A DNA stretch of 64,000 bases from Lichenibacterium ramalinae (GCF_004137085.1 NZ_QYBC01000001.1:372001-436000), one strand, 5' to 3'. Shown: positions 25,307 to 37,110, counted from the stretch's first letter. Numbers and translations are program-made. The notes: generated from the sequence alone by a model not told the origin.

Positions 25307-26551
25307 ATGGGCGAGGACGGACCCCGACATGGGCGCCAGGGCGCCCCCCAGGCCGTACCCCAGGGCGCCCCCCAGGCCGTACCCGACGTCGCACCGGCGG
25401 CCGCCGCCACCGCGGATTTCTACGCCGCGCTGCCGATCGCCCCGGATTTCGACGCGGCCGTCGACATGGCCAGCTACGCCCCGCTGCCCGACGATTGGCA
25501 GCTCGGCCTCGCCGACGTCGTGACCTCGACGGAAGCCCTGCAGGCGGGGCGCTACAAGGCCGTCAACACCGCCGGCGCGGCCGTCATCTCGGCCGTCTCC
25601 AACGCGCTCGGCACCCTGGCCTTCCCCTTCGTCTTCGCCGGCGACGGGGCGAGCTTCGCGGTGGGGCCGGCGGAGGCGGGCCGGGCGGCCGGCGCGCTCG
25701 GCGCCACGGTGGGGTGGGTCGGCTCCGAACTCGGCCTGACGCTCCGGGGCGCCATGGTGGAGGTCCGCCGGCTGAGGGCCGCGGGGACGGACCTGCGCGT
25801 CGCCCGCGTGGCGGCCTCGCCGAACGTCGACTACGCCATGTTCGCGGGCGGCGGGCGCGACTGGGCCGAGCGCGAGCTCAAGGCGGGCCGCCTGCCCCCG
25901 GCAACGGCGCCGCCGGGCGCCCGGCCGGACCTCAGCGGCCTCACCTGCCGGTTCCGCCCGGTGGCGGCGAGCCAGGGCGTGATCCTGTCGGTGATCGTCA
26001 AGGGGCGCGACGCGTCCCGGGCAGCGGATTTCGCCGCCGCCTGCGGCGACGTGCTCGCCCTGGCCAAGAGCGGCCCGCGCGGCGGCCATCCCCTCCCCGT
26101 CGGCGGCCCGCGGCACGGTTGGCCGCCCGACGGCTTCGACATCGAGGCGCGGCTGCACCGCCCGGCCGGCGGCTCCCTGGCGGCCAACCGCCTCAGGACA
26201 GCGGCCTGGTCGCTGGTCAACACCGTCGCGCTGCGCTCGGGCCGCACCGTCGGAGGGGTCGTGCCCGAGGCCTACGGCCGGCAGATCGTCGAGAACTCGG
26301 ATTTCCGCAAGTTCGACGACGGGCTGATGATGACCATCGACTGCCCGCCCGCCATCGCCGACGCCATCGCGGCGCGCCTCGCCAGCGCCGAAGCCGCCGG
26401 CGCGCTGCGGTTCGGCCTCCACCGCCAGGCCGAAGCCCTGGTGACCTGCATCGTCCCTTCGGCGAGCCGGGCCGACCACGTGCATTTCGTCGACGGCGCG
26501 GCCGGCGGCTACGCGGTCGCGGCAGCCGCACTGAAGCGCAAAGAGGCGTGA
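25307..26551 (+). CDS. DUF3095 protein with cyclase-like motifs
   Basis: A 414-residue protein recognisable as DUF3095 by 'FYAALPIAPDFDAAVDM', 'YAPLPDDWQLGLADVVTSTE', 'GRYKAVNTAGAAVISAVSNA' and 'PFVFAGDGASFAVGP'. Two features recall class III nucleotide cyclases: a first strand with Asp plus a Ser-Thr ('LADVVTST'), and a later Gly-Asp-Gly ('AGDGAS'). Both could hold metal ions. The second half has 'DDGLMMTIDCPPAIADAI'. Cyclase activity is my inference, not an established fact. The N terminus holds an exact 24-base duplication (25337-25384) encoding a Gln-Gly-Ala-Pro-type repeat. ATG 25307 follows GGGGGAGG. It is divergent from the ATP-grasp operon, and the two may share control. Confidence 0.8.
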   Translation: MGEDGPRHGRQGAPQAVPQGAPQAVPDVAPAAAATADFYAALPIAPDFDAAVDMASYAPLPDDWQLGLADVVTSTEALQAGRYKAVNTAGAAVISAVSNALGTLAFPFVFAGDGASFAVGPAEAGRAAGALGATVGWVGSELGLTLRGAMVEVRRLRAAGTDLRVARVAASPNVDYAMFAGGGRDWAERELKAGRLPPATAPPGARPDLSGLTCRFRPVAASQGVILSVIVKGRDASRAADFAAACGDVLALAKSGPRGGHPLPVGGPRHGWPPDGFDIEARLHRPAGGSLAANRLRTAAWSLVNTVALRSGRTVGGVVPEAYGRQIVENSDFRKFDDGLMMTIDCPPAIADAIAARLASAEAAGALRFGLHRQAEALVTCIVPSASRADHVHFVDGAAGGYAVAAAALKRKEA

Positions 26552-26800
26552 AACGGCGTCGCCTGCCGCAGGCTTCGGCAGTGTGCCGCTTCGGCCGCCG
26601 CCCGTGACGGAACATCGGGCGGCGGGGCGGCGCGGCCCCCACCGCCCCGTCCGCCCCGCCGGCGGTCGTCGCAGAACCGTAGCGTCGATCTGGCCTGTAA
26701 CGGGAACGGAACGCTCGCGAATTTGGTTGGTGTCGGGCGCATTTCGCATCTAGTCTGCAACCCTGCCCATCGGCTGCTGCATCGGTTCCAGGAGCGTTCC
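26552..26800. other. Leader/promoter region of peptide-type ABC operon
   Basis: A 249-base gap before the ABC importer. The first part is very GC-rich with overlapping GC palindromes. From about 26690 it turns AT-richer ('cgaatttggttgg', 'tttcgcatctag'), as expected for a promoter. An in-frame TTG at 26723 could extend the ATPase by 26 codons. Those codons have a much lower GC third-position share than real genes here, so I treat the stretch as non-coding. Confidence 0.45.
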
Positions 26801-28722
<1,922 letters not shown>

Positions 28723-28726
<4 letters not shown>

Positions 28727-30741
28727 GGGCTTTGTCGGCCGCCCTGGCGGGGCTCGCGTTCATCCTGGCGGCGGCGCCGCAGAGCGGGCGCGCCGCCGAA
28801 ACCCCGAGCCTGATGGAGCGGTCCGAGGCGCCTGCCATGGCGGCGGCGACGGACGACGGGGGCGCCGGCGGCGCCCCGGCCTCGACCCTTCCGGTGCCGG
28901 TGCCGGTCGAGACTCCGGCGCTGGCCGAGGCGGTCTCGGCCGGGCGGCTGCCGCCCGTGGCGGAGCGGCTGCCCAAGGCGCCGCGCGTGGTCGACCTCGC
29001 CGCCATGGGCCGCGAAACCGGCCAGCAGGGCGGCACCTGGCGCATGCTGATGGGCGACCAGCGCGACCTGCGCTTCATGACGGTCTTCTCCTACACGCGC
29101 CTCGTGACGTTCGACGAGAAGCTGAACCTCGTCCCCGACATCCTGCAGAGCCTCGACAACCAGGACGACAAGGTCTTCACCCTGCACCTGCGGCCGGGCC
29201 ACCGCTGGTCCGACGGGCAGCCCTTCACGGCCGAGGACTTCCGCTACTACTGGGAGAACGTCGCCAACGACCCCAAGCTGTCGCCCTCCGGCCCCAACCT
29301 CGCCCTGCTGGCCAACGGCAAGCCGCCGACCTTCGAGGTGCTCGACCCCGAAACGGTGCGCTACACCTGGGCGGACCCGAACCCGGGCTTCATCCCGGCC
29401 ATCGCCGCGGCGCAGCCGGTCTTCATCTTCATGCCGGCGCATTACCTGAAGCAGTTCCACCAGAAGTTCGCCGACAAGGACGCGCTGGCTGCCGCCGTGA
29501 AGGCCGCGAAGGTGTCGGGCTGGGTGTCGCTGCACGAGCGCAAGTCGCGCCAGTACAGGCCCGAAAACCCCGACCTGCCGACGCTCGACCCCTGGCGCAA
29601 CACCACGCACCCCCCGGCCGAACAATTCCGCTTCGAGCGCAACCCGTATTTCCACCGCGTCGACACGGCGGGCCACCAGCTGCCCTATTTCGACGCCGTG
29701 ACCATGACGCTCGGCACCCCGAACCTCATCCCCGCCAAGACCGCGGCGGGCGACTCCGACCTCCAGGCCCGCTACCTCAACTTCGAGGACTACACGTTCC
29801 TCAAGGCGGGCGAAACCGTTCACGGCTACGAGGCCCGGCTCTGGGAGGATGGGATCGGCGCCTTCGCGGCGCTGTTCCCCAACCTGAACGCCCGGGATGC
29901 GGTGTGGCGGGCGGTGAACCGCGACGTGCGGTTCCGGCGCGCCCTGTCGCTCGGCATCAACCGGCGCGACATCAACCACGTCATCTTCTTCGGGCTCGCG
30001 CGCGAGAGCGCCGACACGGTGCTGCCGCAGAGCCCGCTCTACAGCAAGGCCCTGGCGCAGGACTTCGCCGACTACGACGTCGCCAAGGCCAACGCGCTGC
30101 TCGACGAGGCGGGGCTGGACAAGCGCGACACGGACGGCACGCGCCTCCTGCCGGACGGGCGCCGCATGGAGATCACGGTCGAAACCTCCGGCGAGAACCA
30201 GCTCTACACCGACATCATGGAGCTGGTGTCGAGCGACTGGGCCAAGCTCGGCATCCGCACCTTCGTGCACCCCTCCCACCTCGACATCTTCCGGCAGCGG
30301 ATCGCCAGCGGCGACACCGTGATGGCGATGGACCGCGGCATGGACAATGCCGTCCCCACGGCCGAGTTCGAGCCCAACGCCCTCGCCCCCACCCAGGACT
30401 CGCAGTACCAGTGGCCGGGCTTCGGCCTCTTCGTGCAGTCCTCCGGCCACGAGGGCCAGAAGATCGACATGCCGGAAGTGCAGCGCCTCGAAGACCTGTG
30501 GCGGGACTGGCGCCACGCCGACAAGGTTTCGGCGCAGCGCGCGGTCTGGACCGAGATGCTGCGGCTGAACGCCGACCAGGTCTTCGCCATCGGCATCGTC
30601 AACGGCACGCGCCAGCCCGTGGTGGTGTCGAAGCGGATGCACAACGTCCCGGGGACCGGGCTGTGGGCCTTCCAGCCGAGTTCCTATTTCGGCCTCTACA
30701 TGCCCGACACGTTCTTCTACGCCGACGCCGGGAAGGGCTGA
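28723..30741 (+). CDS. Family 5 ABC substrate-binding protein, long linker
   Basis: A 672-residue periplasmic solute-binding protein of family 5 (oligopeptide/dipeptide/nickel group), longer than the usual ~530. Residues 1-~25 are a signal peptide ('ALAGLAFILAAAPQSGRAAE'). About 75 Ala/Pro/Val-rich residues follow. The binding core starts at 'QQGGTWRMLMGDQRDLR' and includes 'WSDGQPFTAEDFRYYWENV', 'NVRFRRALSLGI'-type hinge sequence and 'LPDGRRMEITVET'. Its partner ATPase overlaps by four bases and two permeases follow. The cargo could be a peptide, a glycosylated compound or an opine; the core alone does not decide. Confidence 0.9.
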
Positions 30742-30771
30742 GGCCATGGCACGGCACCGGAGCGCCCCCGC

Positions 30772-31770
30772 ATGCTGAACTATCTGGTCCGGCGCGTGCT
30801 GATCATGATCCCGACGCTGCTCGTCACCAGCGCCATCATCTTCACCGTGATGAGCGCCACGCCGACCAACTATTTCGACAATCTCGTCCAGGACATGCAG
30901 GCCCAGGGCGAGAAGGTCGACACCGCCCGCATCGACTTCATGAAGAAGGAATACGGCTTCGACAAACCGCCCGTCGAACGCTATTTCTGGTGGGTGGGCG
31001 GCCTGCTGCACGGCGACTTCGGATACTCGTTCGAATATCAGCTGCCGGTGCGGCAGGTGGTGGGCGACCGGATGTGGCTGACGATCCTGCTGAGCTTCTC
31101 GACCATCGTCTTCACCTGGCTGGTCGCCTTTCCGATCGGCATTTATTCCGCCACGCACCAATATTCCTGGAGCGATTACGGGCTGACCACGCTGGGGTTG
31201 CTCGGCCTCGCCATCCCGCACTTCCTGCTGGCGCTGATCTTCCTCTACTTCTCCAACCAGTGGTTCGGCCTGTCGATCGGCGGGCTCATGGACCCCAAGT
31301 ATTTCGACGCCCCGATGAGCTGGGACAAGTTCACCTCGATCCTCAGCCATCTCTGGATCCCGGTGATCATCATCGGCACGGCCGGCACGGGCTCGATGAT
31401 CCGCGCCGTGCGGGCCAACCTGCTCGAGGAACTGCACAAGCAATATGTCGTCACGGCCCGCTCCAAGGGCCTGTCGCCGATGCGGGTCCTGTTCAAATAC
31501 CCGTTCCGCATGTCGCTCAACTTCTTCGTCTCGGACATCGGCTCGATCCTGCCCTCCGTCATCTCGGGCGGAGAGCTCGTCGCCATCGTCCTGTCCCTAC
31601 AGACCACCGGGCCGCTGCTGATCCGGGCGCTGCAGAGCCAGGACATCTACCTCGCGGGCTCCTTCCTGATGATGCTGTCCACATTGACGGTGATCGGCGT
31701 CCTGGTATCGGACCTGGCGCTCGCCTTCCTCGACCCGCGCATCCGCATGCAGGGGGGAGCCACACGATGA
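30772..31770 (+). CDS. ABC permease, DppB/OppB type
   Basis: A 332-residue inner-membrane permease with about six helices. The N terminus 'YLVRRVLIMIPTLLVTSAIIF' is typical of DppB-type subunits. The coupling-helix EAA motif that docks on the ATPase is 'QYVVTARSKGLSPMRVLFKYP' region (start ~residue 223). A cytoplasmic/periplasmic loop with 'YGFDKPPVERYFWWVGGLL' is longer than in DppB of E. coli. It forms a heterodimer with the product of the next gene, overlapping by ATGA. Confidence 0.93.
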   Translation: MLNYLVRRVLIMIPTLLVTSAIIFTVMSATPTNYFDNLVQDMQAQGEKVDTARIDFMKKEYGFDKPPVERYFWWVGGLLHGDFGYSFEYQLPVRQVVGDRMWLTILLSFSTIVFTWLVAFPIGIYSATHQYSWSDYGLTTLGLLGLAIPHFLLALIFLYFSNQWFGLSIGGLMDPKYFDAPMSWDKFTSILSHLWIPVIIIGTAGTGSMIRAVRANLLEELHKQYVVTARSKGLSPMRVLFKYPFRMSLNFFVSDIGSILPSVISGGELVAIVLSLQTTGPLLIRALQSQDIYLAGSFLMMLSTLTVIGVLVSDLALAFLDPRIRMQGGATR

Positions 31771-32951
31771 ACCTCCAGGTTCCGTTCCAGGCGCCCGGCG
31801 CGCCGCTCGCCCATTACGTTTCCGACAAGCCCTTCGACGTCGGGGCGGTGGCGAAACTCACGCCCGCGCAGGAGCGGATCTATTTCGCCTCGCAGTGGCG
31901 GCTGATGTGGTGGAAGTTCAAGCGCCACCGCATGGCCGTGGTCTCGTCGGTGTTCCTCGCCCTCATCTACGCCACCCTGCCGGTGTCCGAGTTCCTGGCG
32001 CCCTACGAGTCCAACACGCGGCACACGGACTTCATCCGCGCCCCGCCCCAGGCCGTCCACCTGTTCGACGAGGGGCGGTTCGTCGGCCCCTTCGTCTACG
32101 GGCTCGACTACAAGCTCAACATGCAGAACCTGCGCCGTGAATACACGGTGGACCGCGACCGGGTGCAGAAGCTGCGCTTCCTCTGCCACGGCGACCCCTA
32201 CGACTTCTGGGGCCTGATCCCGTCCGACCGCCACCTGGTGTGCCCGCCGGCCGACGGGCCCATGTTCCTGTGGGGTTCGGACCGGCTGGGGCGCGACCTC
32301 CTCTCGCGCATCATCTACGGGGCGCGCATCTCGCTCACCGTCGGCCTGATCGGCATCTCGATCTCGTTCCTGCTCGGCATCACCATCGGCGGGCTGGCGG
32401 GCTATTACGGCGGCTGGTTCGACCTCCTCAGCCAGAGGCTGATCGAGATCATCCACTCCATCCCGCACATCCCCATCTTTCTCGCCCTGGCCGCCATCAT
32501 GCCGGCCTCGTGGAGCCCGATCCTGGTCTATTTCGGCATCACGCTGATCCTCGGCATGATGGACTGGACGGGGCTGGCCCGCGCCGTGCGCGCCAAGCTG
32601 TTCTCCCTGCGCGAGGAGGACTACGTGCTGGCGGCGCAGCTGATGGGCGCCCGCACGCCGCGCATCCTGCTGCGCCACCTCATCCCGGGCTTCATCTCCC
32701 ACCTCATCGCCTCGGCCACCATCACCATCCCGGCGATGATCCTCGGCGAAACGGCGCTGTCCTTCCTCGGCCTCGGCCTGCGTCCCCCCATCGTGTCCTG
32801 GGGCGTGATGCTGAACGAGGCGCAGAACATGAACGTCGTGTCGCTCTATCCCTGGCTGTTGCTGCCGGTCGCCCCCGTGATCCTCGTCATCCTGGCCTTC
32901 AACTTCATGGGCGACGGGTTGCGCGACGCGGCGGACCCCTATTCGTCCTGA
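31767..32951 (+). CDS. ABC permease, DppC/OppC type, with large loop
   Basis: A 394-residue permease, about 100 residues longer than typical DppC. The N-terminal basic segment 'LMWWKFKRHRMAVVSSVFL' enters helix 1. A large periplasmic insert (~80-150, 'GPFVYGLDYKLNMQNLRRE', with two cysteines around 'FLCHGDPYDF' and 'HLVCPPADG') follows before 'LWGSDRLGRDLLSRIIYGAR', the standard DppC entry motif. The EAA loop is 'YVLAAQLMGARTPRILLRHL'. The insert may touch the long binding protein. Starts in an ATGA overlap with the partner permease, after GGGGGAG. Confidence 0.93.
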   Translation: MNLQVPFQAPGAPLAHYVSDKPFDVGAVAKLTPAQERIYFASQWRLMWWKFKRHRMAVVSSVFLALIYATLPVSEFLAPYESNTRHTDFIRAPPQAVHLFDEGRFVGPFVYGLDYKLNMQNLRREYTVDRDRVQKLRFLCHGDPYDFWGLIPSDRHLVCPPADGPMFLWGSDRLGRDLLSRIIYGARISLTVGLIGISISFLLGITIGGLAGYYGGWFDLLSQRLIEIIHSIPHIPIFLALAAIMPASWSPILVYFGITLILGMMDWTGLARAVRAKLFSLREEDYVLAAQLMGARTPRILLRHLIPGFISHLIASATITIPAMILGETALSFLGLGLRPPIVSWGVMLNEAQNMNVVSLYPWLLLPVAPVILVILAFNFMGDGLRDAADPYSS

Positions 32952-32970
32952 AGCCCGCTCGGGCACCCGG

Positions 32971-34074
32971 ATGCGGGTCGCCTTCTACGCTCCCCTGAAG
33001 GCGCCGGACCATCCGGTGCCGTCCGGAGACCGCCGGATGGCGCGGCTGCTGCTGGCGGCGCTGCGGGCCGGCGGCCACGACGCCGAGCTCGTGTCCGACT
33101 TCCGCAGCTTCCTGCCGGCGCCCGATCCGGCGCGGATGCGCGCCGTGGAGGACGGGGCGGAGCGCGAGGCGGATCGGCTGGCGTCGCGCTTCGCGGCGGA
33201 GGGCGCCCCCGACCTGTGGTTCACCTATCACGGCTATTACAAGGCGCCGGACCTGCTGGGACCGCGCCTGTCGGCGGGCTTCGGCCTGCCCTACGCCCTG
33301 GCCGAGGCGACCCACGCCGGCAAGCGCGCCCACGGCCCCTGGGCGGCGTGGCATGGCGCCAATGCGGCGGCGATCGGCGCCGCGGCGCGCCACATCTGCT
33401 TCACGCCGCGCGACGCCGCGGGCCTGGCGGGCCTCGCGGCCCCGGGCGCCATCGTGCCGCTGCTGCCCTTCATCGAGGCCGGGCCCGTTGGCGAGGCCGC
33501 CTGCCCCGGGCGTTCCGCCGGGCCGGTCGACCTCGTCGCCGTCGCCATGATGCGGCCGGGCGACAAGGCCCGCTCCCATGCCGTCCTGGCCGAGGCCCTG
33601 GCGCGCCTGCCTCCGGACTGCGACTGGCGGCTCACGCTCGTCGGCGACGGGCCCGCACGCCCGGCCGTCGAGGCCCTCTTCTCCGGGCTGCCGCCGGAGC
33701 GGCTGGTCTGGGCCGGCGAGCGCGACGCGGCCGGCGTGGCCGCACTGCTGGCGCGGTGCGACCTCTACGTCTGGCCGGGGATCGGCGAGGCCTACGGCAT
33801 CGCCTATCTCGAGGCCGCCGCGGCCGGCATCCCGGTCCTCGCCATGGAGTGCGGGGGAGTCGCCAGCGTCGTGACGCACGGTGTCACGGGCCTGCTGACG
33901 CCGGAGGGCGACGTGGCGGGCTTCGCCGCGGCGCTGGCGCGGCTGATCGCCGAGCCGGCCACGCGCGAGCGGCTGGGCGCGGCCGGCCGCCGCATGGTGC
34001 GGGAGGAGCGGACGGTGGCGCGTGCGGCCGCGATCCTGTCGGCGGCGCTCGGCGGGCTGCCGCGCCGGGGTTGA
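32971..34074 (+). CDS. Glycosyltransferase family 4 protein
   Basis: A 367-residue GT-B fold, GT4-like enzyme. The N-terminal acceptor half starts 'MRVAFYAPLKAPDHPVPSGDR'-like with the usual first strand. The C-terminal nucleotide-sugar half has 'RLTLVGDGPARPAVEALF' and the donor-binding 'WPGIGEAYGIAYLEAAAAG' (residues ~268-286), where the E-x7-E motif is kept, then 'GVTGLLTPEGD'. It starts 19 bases after the ABC permease stop, so it is probably in the same transcript, with a deacetylase-like gene next. Donor and acceptor are unknown; the setting suggests a cell-surface or exported glycan. Confidence 0.9.
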   Translation: MRVAFYAPLKAPDHPVPSGDRRMARLLLAALRAGGHDAELVSDFRSFLPAPDPARMRAVEDGAEREADRLASRFAAEGAPDLWFTYHGYYKAPDLLGPRLSAGFGLPYALAEATHAGKRAHGPWAAWHGANAAAIGAAARHICFTPRDAAGLAGLAAPGAIVPLLPFIEAGPVGEAACPGRSAGPVDLVAVAMMRPGDKARSHAVLAEALARLPPDCDWRLTLVGDGPARPAVEALFSGLPPERLVWAGERDAAGVAALLARCDLYVWPGIGEAYGIAYLEAAAAGIPVLAMECGGVASVVTHGVTGLLTPEGDVAGFAAALARLIAEPATRERLGAAGRRMVREERTVARAAAILSAALGGLPRRG

Positions 34075-34138
34075 GCGCACCCGGGGGCCGGCGACGCGCC
34101 ATCGACGCCGCCGCGGCCTTGGCGTATCGGGATGCCCG

Positions 34139-34864
34139 ATGAACGACGACTGGAAGCCCGCGCGAGACGCCCTCGACCGCGCCCATGCCGAGGGCCGCAC
34201 CCTCCGGGTCTGGCTGCGCGACGACGATTGCGTGGCGGTCACGCCGGCGCTGGAGCGGCTGGCGTCGCTCTGCGCCGCGGCGCGGCTGCCGATCCTGCTC
34301 GCCACCATCCCGGCCGGGGCCGAGCCGGGCCTCGGGGCCTGGATGGCGGGCCGGGCCGCGGTCGTGCCCTGCCAGCACGGCTTCGCCCATGCCGACCATG
34401 CCCCGCCCGGGGAGCGCGCCCGCGAACTCGGCGGCCGCCCGGTCGATGCCGTGCTGGCCGAACTGGCCCGGGGCCGCGCCCTGTTGCGGGACCTGTTCGG
34501 CCCGGCCCTGTCCGGCATCCTGGTGCCGCCCTGGAACCGGCTGGACGCCGCGCTGGTCCCGCATCTGCCGGCCGCCGGCTACGCGGCCCTGTCGTCCTTC
34601 GCGCCCACGCCGGAGGCGAGCCCCATCCCGCGGCTCGACGCCGACCTCGACATCGTCGACTGGCGCGGCGGGCGGATCGGGCGGCCGCTCGACGAGATGG
34701 CCCGCAAGGTCGCCGGCATCGTGGCGCGGCAGGACCGGCTCGGCGTGCTCACCCACCACCTCGCCCACGACGACGCCGCCTGGGCCGGGCTCGCGTCGCT
34801 GCTCGACCACCTCGCCGCCCATCCGGCGGTGCGGTTCACCGATGCCGCGAGCTTGCTGGCGTGA
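34139..34864 (+). CDS. Polysaccharide deacetylase-like protein
   Basis: A 241-residue protein that resembles the YdjC/polysaccharide-deacetylase barrel. Key parts are 'LRVWLRDDDCVAVTPALERL' (early Asp pair), 'VVPCQHGFAHADHAP' (His residues that would hold the metal), 'FGPALSGILVPPWNRLDAAL' and 'QDRLGVLTHHLAHDDAAW' (late His). The order Asp-Asp, H-x3-H, P-P-W-N, H-H fits a metal-dependent deacetylase, though the canonical NodB spacing is not exact. It follows the GT4 gene by 64 bases; together they suggest making and trimming an acetylated sugar. I start at ATG 34139, which lies in frame with the motifs. Confidence 0.75.
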   Translation: MNDDWKPARDALDRAHAEGRTLRVWLRDDDCVAVTPALERLASLCAAARLPILLATIPAGAEPGLGAWMAGRAAVVPCQHGFAHADHAPPGERARELGGRPVDAVLAELARGRALLRDLFGPALSGILVPPWNRLDAALVPHLPAAGYAALSSFAPTPEASPIPRLDADLDIVDWRGGRIGRPLDEMARKVAGIVARQDRLGVLTHHLAHDDAAWAGLASLLDHLAAHPAVRFTDAASLLA

Positions 34865-35098
34865 CGCCGTGTCCCGCCCAGCGCCGTCTCGGCGACCAGA
34901 AGGTCTCTCGCTGGTCCCGCCCGGGCCTGCGTCGGCCCACCGGCATGCCGTTCGGGTCGGGCGAAACGCCCGCTGCGGCGACGCGGGGCCTCCCCGAAGC
35001 CCTCGTCCCCCTGCCGGGGCCGTCTCACCGAAAGGGCGCACTTCGCGCGTCGCCCTTGCATCCGCCGCGACCTGAGCGCGCGGGCGCCGTCGCGCCCC

Positions 35099-36130
35099 TC
35101 ACCCGCCGACCTTGTTCCCCCGGCCGTAGAGCAGCAGCATGGCGAGGATGACGGTGCCGTAGATCACCTGGCGGCCGGCATCCGGCATCTGCACCACCGA
35201 CAGGATGGATTGCAGCAGCGTGATGAGGATGACGCCCGCGGTGGTGCCGAGGTAGGAGCCGCGGCCCCCGAGGATCGACGTGCCGCCCAGCACCACGGCG
35301 GCGATGGCGGGGAGGAGATAGCCGTCCCCCATACCCTGGTAGGCTTTGCCGGAATAGCCGGCGAGCAGCGCCCCGGCGAGGGCCGAGAGCCCGCCCGAGA
35401 TCGCGAAGGCCACCAGCGTCACGCGGCGCGTCCGCACGCCCGACAGGTAGGCGGCCCCTTCGCGGTTGCCGATGGCGTAGACGGCACGGCCGAAAGTGGT
35501 GCGGCCGAGCAGGAACAGCGTCGCGGCGCCCACCGCCACCCAGACCCACACGGCGTTGGGCACGGGGCCGAGCGCGCGGCCGGTGGCGAGGTCGCGCATC
35601 AGCGGCGTCGCCATGTCCTGCGGGGCCGAGCCGCCGGTCTTCAGCACCATCAGGCCCTGCGCCACGGCGTCGACGCCGAGCGTGAAGATCATCGAGGGCA
35701 CGCGCAGGTAGGCGACGCCGAAGCCGTTGACGAGGCCGAAGCCGATGCCGCACAGCACCCCGAAGGGGATGGCGAGCGCCGTGCCGACGGCGCCGTGGCC
35801 GGCCGCCGCGGTCGACATCATGCCTCCCACCGTGACGATCCAGGGCACCGACAGGTCGATCTGGCCGAGCAGCACCACGACCATCAGGCCCGTGGCAACC
35901 AGGGCCAGGAAGCTGCCGACCTGCAGCTGCTGGAGCAGGTAGTCGGGCGACAGGAAGCTGGTGGAATACAGGCTGCCGAGCAGCAGCAGCGCCACGATGC
36001 AGCCGAAGGCGGTCGCGACCGCAGGGTCGGCCCGGCGCAGGGCGGCGGGGACGCGGGAGGGGGCGGGCGCCACGGGATCCAGGCGGGGCGTCACGGGGGG
36101 CGTCACGGGGGGCGTCATGGGGGATGTCAT
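35099..36130 (-). CDS. Sugar ABC permease, RbsC/YjfF family (second)
   Basis: A 343-residue permease of the ribose/galactofuranose (CUT2) type with about nine helices. Marks are 'LLGQIDLSVPWIVTVGGMMS' (the family's G-x-DLS segment), 'FGRAVYAIGNREGAAYLSGV' (cytoplasmic loop) and 'LPAIAAVVLGGTSILGGRGS'. The first 25 residues are Pro/Thr-rich, encoded by a 12-base repeat (36086-36121, three copies). It starts in an ATGA overlap with the other permease. Two different permeases in one operon resemble the YtfT/YjfF pair of the E. coli galactofuranose importer rather than the RbsC homodimer. Confidence 0.92.
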   Translation of the reverse strand: MTSPMTPPVTPPVTPRLDPVAPAPSRVPAALRRADPAVATAFGCIVALLLLGSLYSTSFLSPDYLLQQLQVGSFLALVATGLMVVVLLGQIDLSVPWIVTVGGMMSTAAAGHGAVGTALAIPFGVLCGIGFGLVNGFGVAYLRVPSMIFTLGVDAVAQGLMVLKTGGSAPQDMATPLMRDLATGRALGPVPNAVWVWVAVGAATLFLLGRTTFGRAVYAIGNREGAAYLSGVRTRRVTLVAFAISGGLSALAGALLAGYSGKAYQGMGDGYLLPAIAAVVLGGTSILGGRGSYLGTTAGVILITLLQSILSVVQMPDAGRQVIYGTVILAMLLLYGRGNKVGG

Positions 36131-37110
36131 GAGCCGAAGAGCTCCAGCCGGTTCTTCAGGCGCAGCAGGCGCAGCGAACCGAGGCTGACGGCGCCGAGCA
36201 GCACGAGGCCGAGGAACAGCGGCTGCCACAGGGGATCGAGGTCGAACACGAAGAGCAGGTCGTTGATGGTGCGGAAGATGAGCGCGCCGAACACCGCCCC
36301 GACCGCGCTGCCGGCGCCGCCGAACAGCGACACGCCGCCGATCACGATGGCGGCGATGGAGTCCAGCGTATAGGTCGAGGCATTGGTGGCCGAGGCCTCG
36401 CCCGAATAGGTGAAGAAGGCCAGCATCAACCCGCCGAGGGCCGAGAACAGGCCCGCCAGCGCATAGGCGAGGAGCCGGGCGCGGCGGATCGGCAGGCCCG
36501 ACAGGTAGGCGGATGCCTCCGCCGAGCCGACCGCGTAGACGGCGCGCCCGAGCAGCGAGCGCCGGAACGGCACCCAGACGAGCAGCAGCACCGCCGCCAG
36601 CACCAGCACGCTGGCCGGCAGTCCCCCGGCGAGCTGCCCCGTCAGGGCGTCGGCGAGGGTGGAATCGACGTCGCCGCCCGGCTCGGGGCGCAGCCACAGC
36701 GCGAGGCCGAAATAGATGGCGCCGCTGGCGATGGTGGCGACGATGGGCTGGAGCCGCCCGTAGACGACGAGGGCGCCGTTGGCGAGGCCGCAGGCGAGCC
36801 CGGCGGCCAGCACCGCCGCGAGGCCGAGCGCCACATGGGCGGGCGTGCCCGTGACCAGGACGGAGGCGAGGCAATTGGCCAGGATGAAGATCGCCCCGAC
36901 CGACAGGTCGATGCCGGCCGTCAGCACCACGAAGGTCTGGCCCACCGCCACGAAGGCCAGCAGCACGCCCTTGTTGGCGGCCGTCTGCACCACGTTGGCG
37001 CTGAACCCCGCCGGGTGGTTCAGCGTGTAGAGGGCGAAGAGCAGCACGAAGACCGCGGCGGCGGACAGCGTCCCCTTGGCGTCGCGCAGGTGGAAGCGCC
37101 AGTCGCTCAT
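36127..37110 (-). CDS. Sugar ABC permease, RbsC/YtfT family (first)
   Basis: A 327-residue CUT2-type permease. 'QTFVVLTAGIDLSVGAIFIL' carries the family's GIDLSVG motif, and 'LGRAVYAVGSAEASAYLSGL' the cytoplasmic coupling loop. 'SIAAIVIGGVSLFGGAGSAV' forms a late helix pair. It overlaps both the ATPase gene upstream and the other permease downstream by four bases, so all three should be made together. It probably forms the membrane heterodimer with its neighbour. Confidence 0.92.
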   Translation of the reverse strand: MSDWRFHLRDAKGTLSAAAVFVLLFALYTLNHPAGFSANVVQTAANKGVLLAFVAVGQTFVVLTAGIDLSVGAIFILANCLASVLVTGTPAHVALGLAAVLAAGLACGLANGALVVYGRLQPIVATIASGAIYFGLALWLRPEPGGDVDSTLADALTGQLAGGLPASVLVLAAVLLLVWVPFRRSLLGRAVYAVGSAEASAYLSGLPIRRARLLAYALAGLFSALGGLMLAFFTYSGEASATNASTYTLDSIAAIVIGGVSLFGGAGSAVGAVFGALIFRTINDLLFVFDLDPLWQPLFLGLVLLGAVSLGSLRLLRLKNRLELFGS

